Origin: Shewanella amazonensis SB2B
GTDB lineage: Bacteria; Pseudomonadota; Gammaproteobacteria; Enterobacterales; Shewanellaceae
Reading direction: 5' to 3'
Length of the DNA stretch: 64,000 nt
Assembly (NCBI RefSeq): GCF_000015245.1
Contig: NC_008700.1
Location: forward strand, 3,044,001-3,108,000
Numbering within the stretch: position 1 is the first letter of the stretch; every line of letters begins with the position of its first letter. The notes beneath the pieces are model-generated. The model was given only the letters and a program-made list of their open reading frames with translations, was not told where the DNA came from and searched no databases. Positions 63,513 through 64,000 of the stretch are shown here, piece after piece. The translations under genes were made by a program, and so were the position numbers.

Positions 63513-64000
<488 letters not shown>

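Overview
The window looks like chromosomal DNA of a marine gammaproteobacterium, most probably Shewanella. The evidence is the Na+-pumping NQR operon, the SirB1/SirB2-prmC-prfA-hemA block, the leuS-to-lipA envelope and cofactor block, DUF2804 and DUF819 genes, and enterobacteria-like protein sequences throughout. The genus is inferred from gene content and protein resemblance; no search was run. I see no phage, transposase, integron or CRISPR array. Nearly all of it is housekeeping sequence with a few inserted accessory genes.

Layout. 1-4981 (minus): nqrABCDEF, with nqrF cut by the window edge. 5367-7172: an outer-membrane barrel resembling a TonB-dependent receptor without its plug. 7290-11909 (minus): luxS, a dctQMP-type TRAP transporter behind a perfect dyad operator candidate, bolA and a GcvR-like ACT protein. 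12010-17431: alkB, rlmG, grxB, a membrane fatty-acid/sterol hydroxylase, DUF2804 and a small outer-membrane protein. 17574-20665 (plus): yajG, a periplasmic cyclophilin, an unknown gene and ampG. 20679-25733: yajQ, vanZ-like, panE, an EamA permease, kdsA and a DUF819 permease. 25782-30306 (minus): sirB1, sirB2, prmC, prfA, hemA, divergent from lolB-ispE-prs (30536-33034). 33424-34022 (minus): a six-gene tRNA operon Met-Leu-Gln-Gln-Met-Gln. Then ychF, pth and ubiF (minus).

37976-43575 (plus): miaB, phoH (ybeZ), ybeY, corC, lnt, followed by a response regulator fused to an EAL domain. 45621-59525 (plus): leuS, lptE, holA, nadD, rsfS, rlmH, mrdA, rodA, mltB, rlpA, dacA, ybeD, lipB, lipA. This block joins leucyl-tRNA charging, LPS export, replication clamp loading, NAD synthesis, ribosome maturation, the cell-elongation machinery and lipoate synthesis. 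59594-60312 (minus): rimI and a short holD; then dps.

60987-64000 (minus): tRNA-Trp, a DUF4382 lipoprotein, a 0.7 kb stretch without recognisable genes, and the 3' end of an rRNA operon in which tRNA-Val lies between 23S and 5S, followed by tRNA-Asp.

I found no clearly new multi-gene system. The points most worth a second look are the tRNA-Val between 23S and 5S, the G1-U72 acceptor pairs in three tRNAs, two intrinsic terminators placed directly before the essential genes lptE and lnt, the dyad upstream of the TRAP operon, the plug-less receptor barrel and the unassigned 62.3-63.0 kb stretch.
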